In this document: in pieces, positions 1 to 6,241 of the stretch
Numbering within the stretch: position 1 is the stretch's first letter
How the letters are laid out: the number at the start of each line of letters is the position of its first letter
NCBI GenBank assembly: GCA_014378155.1
Contig: JACMOF010000360.1
Span: 1 to 9,780 of the forward strand
Direction: 5' to 3'
DNA length: 9,780 nucleotides
Source of the DNA: Caulobacter sp.
GTDB taxonomy: Bacteria > Pseudomonadota > Alphaproteobacteria > Caulobacterales > Caulobacteraceae
Position numbers and translations under genes: made by a program
Notes under the pieces: model-generated
What the model was told of the DNA's origin: nothing
Database searches by the model: none
Seen by the model: the letters and a program-made list of their open reading frames with translations, nothing else

Positions 1-1534
1 CCTGACCTATGGCGGGCACGCCTACGAGTTCCAGGCCACGGGCCGGGGCGAGGAACGCGTCGCCAAGATGATGATCGCCCACAAGCCCTATGACGTGGCG
101 GCCAATGGCCAGGGCGACTTCGAGATCAAGAACCTGCCGGCCAATTCGATCATCCCCTCGGTGCTGCCCAAGGGGCAGTATCAGCTGGGCGTCGAAGACC
201 GTGATCCGCTGTATCTGAACATCTTCTGGCTGGCCCTGTCGCTGATCATCGTCGGCGTGGGCTTCATGAAGGCCAATGTCGCCACCTTGGTGGGCCAGCT
301 CTATCCCCAAGGCGATCCGCGTCGCGATCCCGGTTTCACCCTCTACTACTACGGCATCAACCTGGGCTCGTTCTGGGCGGCCATCCTCTGTGGTCTGCTG
401 GGCGTCAATGTCGGCTGGAACGCGGGCTTCGGCATGGCCGGCATCGGCATGCTGGCCGGCTTCATCGTCTTCGTGCTGGGCAAGCCCCTGTTGTTGGGCA
501 AGGGCGAGCCGCCCGAACCCAAGACACTCAAGGCGCCGGTCGTTGGCCCGATCAACCGCGAAGGCCTGATCTATGTCGGCGCGCTGGCCATGGTGGGGAT
601 CGTCTTCTTCGTGGTGCAGTATACGCCCGTCGTTGACTTCACGCTGGTGGCCGGGATGTTCGGTTCGCTGGGCTATATCCTGTGGTTCGCCTTCGTCAAA
701 TGCGAGAAGGTCGAACGCGAGCGGCTGCTGCTGGCCACCGTGCTGGTGCTGGGCGCGGTGGTGTTCTGGACCCTGTTCGAACAGGCCGGTTCGTCCCTGA
801 ACCTGTTCGCGGCCAGTAATGTCGATCTGGTGCTGCTGCACAAGCCGGTGACCTGGTTCAATGGGGCGGTGATCCTGGGCGCGCCCGAGCAACTGGCGGC
901 GGCGGGGATCGATCCCAAGAGCGGCTTCTGGGTCAATACTTCGTTCAACGCCGCCCAGACCCAGGCGATCAACGCCGGCTGGATCCTGATCTTCGCGCCG
1001 GTGTTCGCCGCGATGTGGACCTTCCTCGGCTTCCGAGGCCGCAATCCTGGCCCGATGATCAAGTTTGGCCTGTCGCTGATCCAGGTCGGGGCGGGCTTCC
1101 TGGTGCTGCTGATCGGCGCTCATTTCGCCGATGGCGCCTTCCGCATGCCGCTGGTCTTCTTGGTCATCATGTACATGCTGCACACCTCGGGCGAGATGTT
1201 CATGTCGCCGGTCGGTCTGTCTCAGATGACCAAGCTGTCGCCGCTGTCGATCGTCTCGTTCGTGATGGCCGTCTGGTACATGGCCCTGGCCATGGCCAAC
1301 TGGCTGGCCAGCAAGATCGCCGGCATCGCCGCGACCGAAACCGTTGGCGGCCAGGTGCTGGACCCGGCGGCGGCCATGACCCAGTCGTTGCTGGTGTTCA
1401 AGATCATCGGCCTGGTGTCGATCGGTATCGGGGTGCTGTTCCTGGTCCTGTCGCCGATCCTCAAGAAGTGGTCACACGGCTCGGACGACACCACGACCAT
1501 GCCGGCGGCGGAGCCGGCGCCCACCACCGTCTGA
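1..1534 (+). CDS. POT/PTR2-family proton-dependent peptide transporter, 5' end missing
   Basis: This is an inner-membrane proton-coupled importer of di- and tripeptides (MFS superfamily, POT family). The reading frame is open from base 2 with no start, so the gene begins before the window. The first ATG at 68 is internal: the frame upstream of it (LTYGGHAYEF...) continues the protein. About 511 residues are visible. They include the PTR2 family signature FTLYYYGINLGSF at 335-373, the helix motif EQAGSS at 779-796 and the late-helix motif GEMFMSPVG starting at 1190, with about eleven hydrophobic segments. The N-terminal E-x-x-E-R proton-coupling motif expected for the family would lie outside the window. 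A long polar stretch of about 65 residues precedes the first visible membrane segment, so the protein carries an extended loop there. It stands alone on its strand and ends at a strong hairpin. Family assignment is firm, but the exact peptide substrate cannot be read. Confidence 0.93.
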   Translation, partial: LTYGGHAYEFQATGRGEERVAKMMIAHKPYDVAANGQGDFEIKNLPANSIIPSVLPKGQYQLGVEDRDPLYLNIFWLALSLIIVGVGFMKANVATLVGQLYPQGDPRRDPGFTLYYYGINLGSFWAAILCGLLGVNVGWNAGFGMAGIGMLAGFIVFVLGKPLLLGKGEPPEPKTLKAPVVGPINREGLIYVGALAMVGIVFFVVQYTPVVDFTLVAGMFGSLGYILWFAFVKCEKVERERLLLATVLVLGAVVFWTLFEQAGSSLNLFAASNVDLVLLHKPVTWFNGAVILGAPEQLAAAGIDPKSGFWVNTSFNAAQTQAINAGWILIFAPVFAAMWTFLGFRGRNPGPMIKFGLSLIQVGAGFLVLLIGAHFADGAFRMPLVFLVIMYMLHTSGEMFMSPVGLSQMTKLSPLSIVSFVMAVWYMALAMANWLASKIAGIAATETVGGQVLDPAAAMTQSLLVFKIIGLVSIGIGVLFLVLSPILKKWSHGSDDTTTMPAAEPAPTTV

Positions 1535-1538
1535 TAAG

Positions 1539-1564
1539 AAGGCCCCGGAGCGATCCGGGGCCTT
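1539..1564. terminator. Hairpin terminator, probably bidirectional
   Basis: A perfect 11-bp stem (AAGGCCCCGGA / TCCGGGGCCTT) closes a 4-base GCGA loop, five bases after the transporter stop codon. On the + strand it is followed by a pyrimidine run (CCTGCTCTC). On the - strand it is followed by CTTATC, which gives the stem a T-rich tail (CCTTCTTAT). It lies between the convergent transporter and toxin-antitoxin remnant, so it probably terminates both. Confidence 0.8.
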
Positions 1565-1577
1565 CCTGCTCTCACGA

Positions 1578-1895
1578 TCAGACCCTGCTGGGCTCGTTCT
1601 GGCCGGGCAGGCGCACGTGCAGTATGCGCACATCACCTGCCATGTGATTGTCGTGCATGTCCGGGCGAACTTCGTAGAAAATCCGGCAGCCACTGGCCAG
1701 GCGACAGCGCACACCCGGAAATGTCTCGCTCAGTGGCTAGGTGACGGGCGTGTTCACGAGATTCGCGATGGCGCCCACGAGGACTTCCATGCGCTCGAGA
1801 GCCTGAGGCGTGGGGCCGACATAGGCAAAGAACCGATCTTTCGCGGCCTGGAGGTCTCACCTGGCACGCGGCGTGAGTTCGAGGTCGCGCGGCAA
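1578..1895 (-). pseudogene. Broken ParE/RelE-family toxin gene with two in-frame stops
   Basis: Read on the minus strand from about 1895 (a TTG codon; no ATG or GTG is available in this frame) to the TGA at 1578-1580, one continuous frame of about 105 codons looks like a small ParE/RelE toxin. It has LTPRAR near the N-terminus, a middle helical region, then GVRCRLASGCRIFYEVR and VRILHVRLPGQ near the end, the usual order of the fold's last strands. The frame is interrupted by TGA at 1857-1859 (after LTPRAR, where an Arg would be expected, so CGA to TGA is plausible) and by TAG at 1737-1739 (between NTPVT and PLSETFPG). The frame is kept across both stops, so these look like point mutations, not indels. 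It lies directly downstream of a small intact gene of antitoxin size, with the same orientation. The toxin family call is by pattern from the C-terminal half. A functional full-length product is unlikely. Confidence 0.65.
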
Positions 1896-1902
1896 GGCGA
1901 GA

Positions 1903-2088
1903 TCAGCCCGTCTGGCGTAACACTTGAGCGCGCGCCTGGTCCAAGAGCTTCTGGAGATAGGTTAGGGCGCCGTCGCCCCGCAGCGAAAGACCTGCCTCCG
2001 AGTCCTGTCTCGATTGCTCCAGCACCTTGGCTATCTCCAAGTCCTCCAGCGAGGCTGTGGGGGTCGCGATGTCGTCGCTTTGAGCCAT
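1903..2088 (-). CDS. Putative antitoxin of the decayed ParE-like module (61 aa)
   Basis: This is a small acidic protein of 61 residues, MAQSDDIATP... to ...VLRQTG. I chose the ATG at 2086-2088 because AGGAG (minus strand, 2095-2099) sits 7 bases upstream. An in-frame ATG at 2136 has no comparable site and lies inside direct repeats. The sequence is predicted mostly helical after residue 12 (LEDLEIAKVLEQSRQD, then TYLQKLLDQARAQVL). No ribbon-helix-helix or AbrB motif is clear, so the DNA-binding class is not recognised. The antitoxin role is inferred from its size, its acidic N-terminal half, its position just upstream of the ParE-like frame (8 bases between its stop and the nearest toxin start candidate), and a repeat-covered promoter in front of it. 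The frame is intact while its partner is broken. Otherwise it is a small hypothetical protein. Confidence 0.6.
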   Translation of the reverse strand: MAQSDDIATPTASLEDLEIAKVLEQSRQDSEAGLSLRGDGALTYLQKLLDQARAQVLRQTG

Positions 2089-2107
2089 GGGGCGCTCCTG
2101 TGCTCTT

Positions 2108-2136
2108 ACAATAACGCCTGTCATTTGGCCTGTCAC
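2108..2136 (-). promoter_or_regulatory. Candidate promoter of the antitoxin operon
   Basis: On the minus strand a -35-like GTGACA (2131-2136, five of six bases of TTGACA) is separated by exactly 17 bases from a -10-like TATTGT (2108-2113, four of six bases of TATAAT). The start codon lies 20 bases beyond the -10, leaving room for the AGGAG site. The -35 is part of one of the direct repeats, and another repeat lies in the spacer, as expected for an autoregulated toxin-antitoxin promoter. This is inferred from sequence only. Confidence 0.45.
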
Positions 2137-2151
2137 CTAGCCTGTCACGCG
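2116..2151. repeat. Three direct repeats of 8 bp at 12-bp spacing (operator-like)
   Basis: GCCTGTCA occurs at 2116-2123, 2128-2135 and 2140-2147, a strict 12-base period; on the minus strand it reads TGACAGGC. The units overlap the candidate antitoxin promoter, and the last one covers the stop codon of the cupin gene (2145-2147). Closely phased direct repeats on one face of the helix suggest a binding site for a protein that multimerises on DNA, most simply the antitoxin itself. Confidence 0.6.
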
Positions 2152-2603
2152 CTCGGCCGCCACCCCTCCGGCGCCAGTTCGAAGCCCTCAAACCGAAACC
2201 CTGGCGCGACGGTGCAGCCGACGAGCGTCCACGCCCCTAGGCTGACGGCGGTCTGCCACCAGCCGACCGGCACGATGACCTGCGGACGACAGCCGGCCCG
2301 CAGGTCGGGGCCGAGCGTATAGGCCGTCAGGCCGACACCGTCGGGCGGCGACAGGGTCAGAGCGATCGGGGCGCCGGCGTAGTAGTGCCAGGTCTCGACC
2401 GCGTCGATGCGATGCCAGGCCGACAGCTCCTGCGCCTGCAGCAGATAGTAGATCGCCGTCGAGGCCGAGCGGCCGTCTGCCGGCGCTTCGTCCTCGAAGG
2501 TGCGCCTGTACCAGCCGCCCTCGGGGTGCGGCGCCAGGTCGAGCAGGCGGATGATCTCCTTGGCGCCCAGGTCGCCGGAAAGGCCGAGCGGCGGCGTGCT
2601 CAT
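2145..2603 (-). CDS. DUF985 / cupin_5 family protein
   Basis: This is a 152-residue single-domain cupin of the DUF985 (cupin_5) family. It shows the family's characteristic blocks in order: HPEGGWYRRTF (26-36), STAIYYLL (48-55), SAWHRIDAVETWHYYAG (61-77), VGWWQTA (113-119) and GCTVAPGFRFEGFELA (129-144). Small beta-barrel proteins of this type bind sugars or small ligands, and some members have sugar-related activity, but no substrate is established by this sequence. The His residues of the SAWHR/ETWHYY block are the likely metal-site candidates. Its ATG overlaps the gloB stop as ATGA, so it is co-transcribed and probably translationally coupled with gloB. That pairing may reflect only shared expression. 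Family is confident, function unknown. Confidence 0.88.
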   Translation of the reverse strand: MSTPPLGLSGDLGAKEIIRLLDLAPHPEGGWYRRTFEDEAPADGRSASTAIYYLLQAQELSAWHRIDAVETWHYYAGAPIALTLSPPDGVGLTAYTLGPDLRAGCRPQVIVPVGWWQTAVSLGAWTLVGCTVAPGFRFEGFELAPEGWRPSA

Positions 2604-3346
2604 CCCTTGAAACCGTCCTTGGCGGCGCGAATTTCGCCGAACGCCTCGGCGGGCGACAGATGGGGGCGCAGCAGCGGCGCGCGCAGGAAAGGGTTGGTGG
2701 CCTTCTCCAGGCCGATGGTGGTTGGCACGGTCGGCTCGCCACGCTCACGGGCGGCGAACACCTGGTCGGCCCGGATTTTCAGCGCCGGTTCGTCGTCCAC
2801 CGACAGGGCGAAGCGGGCGTTGGACGCGGTATATTCGTGGGCGCAATAGACGGTGGTGTCGTCCGGCAGCGCGGTCAGCTTGGCCAGCGACCCCCACATC
2901 TGCTCGGCGGTGCCCTCGAAAAGTCGCCCGCAGCCGAGGGCGAACAGCGTGTCGCCAACAAAGGCGATGCGGTCCGCCGCATCGTAATAGGCGATATGCC
3001 CCAGGGTGTGGCCGCCGGTGTCGATCACCGATAGGGTCGTCTCGCCCAGAGCGACCGTGTCGCCCTGGCCCACCGGCCGGTCCAGCGGCGCGATGCGGGT
3101 CACTTCCTGTGGTCCGACGATCGTCGCCCCGGTCGCTGCCTGGATCGCCGCGTTGCCGCCGGCGTGGTCCGGGTGCCAGTGGGTGTTGAGGATCAGGTCC
3201 AGGCTCCAGCCCAGGGTTTTCAGCGCCGCCAGTATGGCGTCGGCGTCGGGCGTATCGATGGTCGCGACCTTGCCGGTGGCGTCATCGCGCACCAGAAAGC
3301 CGTAATTGTCCGACAGGCAGGGAAACTGGTGGACGGTCAGCGACAT
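2600..3346 (-). CDS. gloB: Hydroxyacylglutathione hydrolase (glyoxalase II)
   Basis: This cytosolic zinc/iron metallo-beta-lactamase-fold thioesterase hydrolyses S-lactoylglutathione to D-lactate and glutathione, the second step of methylglyoxal detoxification. The 248-residue length is normal. The THWHPDH motif gives H56, H58, D60 and H61. GGHTLGH gives H113, GDTLF gives D132 and CAHEYT gives H170, together the full seven-ligand dinuclear metal site. The C-terminal NPFLR block (218-222), part of the family's substrate-binding domain, is present, which separates it from generic beta-lactamase-fold hydrolases. The start ATG has AGGAG about 9 bases upstream. It is the first gene of a two-gene unit with the cupin (ATGA overlap at 2600-2603). 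It diverges from the methyltransferase at 3431, and the two share an 84-bp promoter region. Confidence 0.95.
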   Translation of the reverse strand: MSLTVHQFPCLSDNYGFLVRDDATGKVATIDTPDADAILAALKTLGWSLDLILNTHWHPDHAGGNAAIQAATGATIVGPQEVTRIAPLDRPVGQGDTVALGETTLSVIDTGGHTLGHIAYYDAADRIAFVGDTLFALGCGRLFEGTAEQMWGSLAKLTALPDDTTVYCAHEYTASNARFALSVDDEPALKIRADQVFAARERGEPTVPTTIGLEKATNPFLRAPLLRPHLSPAEAFGEIRAAKDGFKG

Positions 3347-3375
3347 GCTTCGGCTCTCCTGGGGGCGACGGAACG

Positions 3376-3404
3376 GTGACGCGCGGTGTTCGCCCGCCTA
3401 CATA
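3376..3404 (+). promoter_or_regulatory. Weak candidate promoter for the methyltransferase gene
   Basis: In the 84-bp gap between divergent gloB and the methyltransferase, GTGACG (3376-3381) and TACATA (3399-3404) are 17 bases apart. They match the -35 and -10 consensus at four and three of six positions. A GGGAG ribosome site at 3421-3425 lies 5 bases before the ATG. The region must hold promoters for both strands, but I could not pick a convincing one for gloB. Confidence 0.3.
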
Positions 3405-3430
3405 GATGAGGCCGCCTACCGGGAGACTCA

Positions 3431-4267
3431 ATGCGTCGCGACGTCCTCGATCTTAGAGCCTTCTACGCCACCCCCCTCGGTCGGTCGGCGCGCGAGATGC
3501 TGGGGCGCAAGGTCGAGGAGGCCTGGGGCGATGCGCGGGGCCTGGACGTGCTGGGCCTGGGCTACGCCACGCCCTTCCTCGACACCGCCCGCGCCAAGGC
3601 CCGGCGCGTGGTGGCGGCCATGCCGGCGACGCAGGGCGTCGAGGTCTGGCCCCGCGGCGAACCCAACCAGGCCACCTTGGTCGAGGAGACAGCCCTGCCG
3701 TTTCCCAACGCGATGTTCGACCGCATCCTGGCCGTTCATGCCCTGGAGGAGGCCGCCGACCCGGCCGCCGTCCTGCGCGAAATCTGGCGGGTCATGGCCC
3801 CCTCGGGCCGACTGATCGTCGCCGTGGCCTCGCGCGACGGGCTGTGGGCCGGGGCGGAGAGCACGCCGTTCGGGCACGGCCGGCCGTTCAGCCGCCACCA
3901 ACTGGAAAACCTGCTGCGCGAAGCCGACCTGGAGCCCGCCGGCTGGACGCGGGCGCTCTATGTGCCGCCGACGGCGGTGATGTCGCGCTGGGCCGAGGGG
4001 TTCGAGCAGGTTGGCGCCCGCCTGTGGCCGCGCTTCGCCGGCCTGATCCTGATGGAGGCGGTCAAGCAGACCTTCGCGGTCAAGCCGCGCGGCAGCCGCC
4101 AGCGTGTGCGGGTCTTCGCGCCCGGCGTGCTGGCCCCGTCACCCACCGGTCCAGCGCCTGTTCGGAAGGCGCCGGGCAATCTAAATGCCGCAAGGCCCTT
4201 GGAGCCTTCGATTTCCGGGCCTAGCCTTGAGTCGCAAACACCGTCGCCAGCGAGAGCCGCGCCATGA
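3431..4267 (+). CDS. Class I SAM-dependent methyltransferase (Methyltransf_11 type)
   Basis: This is a 278-residue protein with a Rossmann-like methyltransferase core. The motif I region is VLGLGYATPFLD (40-51), a looser form of the usual GxGxG loop. The post-I acidic position is shifted, but motif IV/V is clear: ALPFPNAMFDRILAVHALEE (88-107), followed by LREIWRVMAPSGRLIVAV (115-132), the typical 'leader carries out' segment of Methyltransf_11 enzymes. The acceptor substrate cannot be deduced. The gene diverges from gloB, a neighbour arrangement I recall from alphaproteobacteria. Residues 231-278 form a Pro/Ala/Ser-rich tail without fold-like features. That DNA (4121-4267) also leads into the P-II gene and may double as its promoter. 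The stop overlaps the next start as ATGA (4264-4267). The start is supported by GGGAG. Confidence 0.82.
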   Translation: MRRDVLDLRAFYATPLGRSAREMLGRKVEEAWGDARGLDVLGLGYATPFLDTARAKARRVVAAMPATQGVEVWPRGEPNQATLVEETALPFPNAMFDRILAVHALEEAADPAAVLREIWRVMAPSGRLIVAVASRDGLWAGAESTPFGHGRPFSRHQLENLLREADLEPAGWTRALYVPPTAVMSRWAEGFEQVGARLWPRFAGLILMEAVKQTFAVKPRGSRQRVRVFAPGVLAPSPTGPAPVRKAPGNLNAARPLEPSISGPSLESQTPSPARAAP

Positions 4268-4608
4268 AGATGATCGTCGCCATTATCAAGCCCAGCCGTC
4301 TGGACGCCGTGCTTGAAGCGGTCACCGAGGCGGGCGCGTCGGGCCTGACGGTCACCGAGGTGCGTGGCTATGGCCGACAGAAGGGCAAGACCGAGGTCTA
4401 TCGCGGCGCCGAATACGAGGTGAAGCTGCTGCCGAAGGTCAAGCTGGAGATCGCCGTGCCCACCGATGTGGTCGAGTCGGTGGTCGAGGCCCTGCAGCGG
4501 ACCGCCAACACCGGCAAGATCGGCGACGGCAAGGTGTTCGTCATGGACCTGGAACAGGCCCTGCGCATCCGCACCGGCGAACGCGACGCCGCGGCGATCG
4601 CCGGCTAG
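4264..4608 (+). CDS. P-II family nitrogen regulatory protein (GlnB/GlnK-like)
   Basis: This is a 114-residue trimeric signalling protein that senses ATP/ADP, 2-oxoglutarate and, through uridylylation, glutamine, and controls nitrogen assimilation partners. It has the T-loop signature YRGAEY (46-51) with the modifiable Tyr51. The nucleotide and effector residues T29, R38, Q39, K58, G87/G89/K90, R101 and R103 are all present (blocks GRQKGK, TGKIGDGK and RIRTGE). Length is normal. Residue 54, Asp in E. coli GlnB and Asn in GlnK, is Lys here, so I do not assign a paralogue. The N-terminal region SRLDAVLEAV departs from the common F-K-L-D-x-V-R-E. Its ATG overlaps the methyltransferase stop, and only a weak purine-rich site (GCGAGAG) precedes it. 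No amtB, glnA or NAD synthetase gene flanks it in the window, so the context does not show its target. Confidence 0.93.
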   Translation: MKMIVAIIKPSRLDAVLEAVTEAGASGLTVTEVRGYGRQKGKTEVYRGAEYEVKLLPKVKLEIAVPTDVVESVVEALQRTANTGKIGDGKVFVMDLEQALRIRTGERDAAAIAG

Positions 4609-4699
4609 CCTCGCCAACAAAAAATGACGGCCAGCGGCCGGGCAAGCGCAGCCATGACGCCGGTCGATGCGTTGGGAGCGTTCACGTCAAAGGGGCGAC

Positions 4700-6241
4700 A
4701 TGGCCGACGACGCATCTCTGCCGAACCCCACCACGCTGCTGCAGCCGGGTTCGACCTGTTGGCGGCTCGAGACCGCCGAACGGCTGGCGCTGTTCATCGA
4801 CAATGATGAGGCGTTCGACGCCCTGAAGACCATCCTTTTATCGGCCCGCAAGTCGATCTGGATCCTGGCCTGGGTGTTCGATCCCTTGACGCGCCTTGAC
4901 CCTGACCGGGTTAAGAAGAGCCGCGACCCGGAGCGCGTCGATCGCATCGGCCTGCTGCTGCGTCGCCAGGCGGCGCTGAATCCGGTGCTGGACGTCCGTA
5001 TCCTCGTCTGGGACATGCCATTTCCGATCGCGGCCTCGCAGCTGTTCGGACCCCACCGGGGCAAGGTGTTCTTCGCCGGCTCGCGGGTGAAGTATCACCT
5101 GGACAACACCCTGCCGGCCAGCGCCTGCCACCACCAGAAGGTTGTCGTGGTCGACGGCACAGTGGCCCTCGTCAGCGGCGGGGACATCGGCATCGATCGC
5201 TGGGACACCACCCGGCACCTCGACAACGACCCTCGTCGGCGTCTGCCGACCGGCCATCACTATCCGGCCCGGCACGAGGTGGCGGCGATGGTCGAGGGCA
5301 AGGCCGCCGAGGCGCTCGGCGACCTGTTCATCGAGCGCTGGCGCAAATCCACGGGCGAGATGATCGAACGGTCCGACAAGCCCGCCGAGAGCCCGTGGCC
5401 CGACGATCTGTTGCCCGACCTGCGCAAGGTCGGCCTGGGCATCTGCCGCACCCAGCCCGCCTGGAAGGGCGATCCCGAGATCAATGAAACGATGTTGATG
5501 CACCTGGCCAGCATCAAGTCGGCCAAGCGGCTGATCTATCTGGAGAACCAGTACATCACCTCGCCGATCATCGTCGAAGCCCTGGCCGAGCGCCTGGCCG
5601 AGGCGGGCGGTCCCGAGGTGGTCACCATCGGTCCGGCCCACAGTCCAAGCTATTTCGACCAGATGACCATGGACAGCGCCCGCACGGCGGCGATCAACCG
5701 CCTGCGCGAAGTCGACGTTCACGGCCGGTTCTCGGCCTTCAGCGCCAAGACGCCCAAGGGCGCGGCGATCATTGTCCACTCCAAGGTGGCGATCATGGAC
5801 GACAAGATGCTGCGGCTCGGTTCGGCCAATCTGAACAACCGCTCGATCGGTCTCGACACGGAATGCGACATCGCCTTTGAAGGCCGGGACGACGCCAGCC
5901 GGGCGGCCGTGCGCGCCTTTCTAGGAAGGCTGATCGGCCACTTCATCGATCACGAGACCGAGCATGTGCTCGAAACCTATGATCGCGAAGGCAGCCTGGC
6001 GGTGACCATCAACCTGCTCGATCGCCGGGGCGGCCAGCCGCGTCGCCTGGCGCCGGTGCCGGTCCGCAAGCTGACCGGCGTTCAGAAGTTCATCGCCGAC
6101 TGGAGCCTGGGGGACGCCATCACCCCGGACGACGCCTGGCGTCCTTGGGGCCGCCGCAAGCGGCTCAAGCGCGATCTGCATCGCCTGATGAACCACGAGG
6201 GCTTGAAGCTGACATTGCCGGGTCACCTGCAACGGGACTGA
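4700..6241 (+). CDS. Phospholipase D family enzyme with two HKD motifs
   Basis: This is a 513-residue PLD-superfamily phosphodiesterase or transphosphatidylase. Two HxKx4D catalytic motifs are intact: HQKVVVVD (H145, K147, D152) followed by GGDIGIDRWD, and HSKVAIMD (H360, K362, D367) followed by GSANLNNRS. ENQY (282-285) resembles the block typical of the eukaryotic-like PLD branch. No signal peptide or membrane helix is evident, so it is probably cytosolic or peripherally bound to membrane. Substrate could be phosphatidylcholine-type lipids or cardiolipin precursors, and motifs alone do not decide. I chose the ATG at 4700 because AAAGGGG lies 5 bases upstream; an in-frame ATG at 4667 has no such site. 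The last 77 bp are overlapped by the convergent EEP-family gene. The final 40 residues are rich in Arg/Lys (WGRRKRLKRDLHR), a possible contact with acidic lipid. Confidence 0.9.
   Translation: MADDASLPNPTTLLQPGSTCWRLETAERLALFIDNDEAFDALKTILLSARKSIWILAWVFDPLTRLDPDRVKKSRDPERVDRIGLLLRRQAALNPVLDVRILVWDMPFPIAASQLFGPHRGKVFFAGSRVKYHLDNTLPASACHHQKVVVVDGTVALVSGGDIGIDRWDTTRHLDNDPRRRLPTGHHYPARHEVAAMVEGKAAEALGDLFIERWRKSTGEMIERSDKPAESPWPDDLLPDLRKVGLGICRTQPAWKGDPEINETMLMHLASIKSAKRLIYLENQYITSPIIVEALAERLAEAGGPEVVTIGPAHSPSYFDQMTMDSARTAAINRLREVDVHGRFSAFSAKTPKGAAIIVHSKVAIMDDKMLRLGSANLNNRSIGLDTECDIAFEGRDDASRAAVRAFLGRLIGHFIDHETEHVLETYDREGSLAVTINLLDRRGGQPRRLAPVPVRKLTGVQKFIADWSLGDAITPDDAWRPWGRRKRLKRDLHRLMNHEGLKLTLPGHLQRD

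Noticed and set aside
1015..1647. 210-codon plus-strand frame overlapping the end of the transporter
   Set aside because: It is in another frame of a clearly conserved membrane protein and runs through the terminator hairpin.
2116..2151. Short repeats as a CRISPR remnant
   Set aside because: Units are 8 bp with 4-bp gaps, far too short for repeat-spacer architecture, and they coincide with a promoter.
4609..4699. Terminator or small gene between the P-II and phospholipase genes
   Set aside because: The 91 bases show no stable hairpin with a T-run and no frame with a ribosome site beyond the phospholipase start. Nothing supportable was found apart from that ribosome site.
4838..5779. 313-codon minus-strand frame opposite the phospholipase gene
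   Set aside because: It is antisense to both the HKD-bearing enzyme and its conserved blocks, has no ribosome site, and its composition is that of a complementary-strand artefact.
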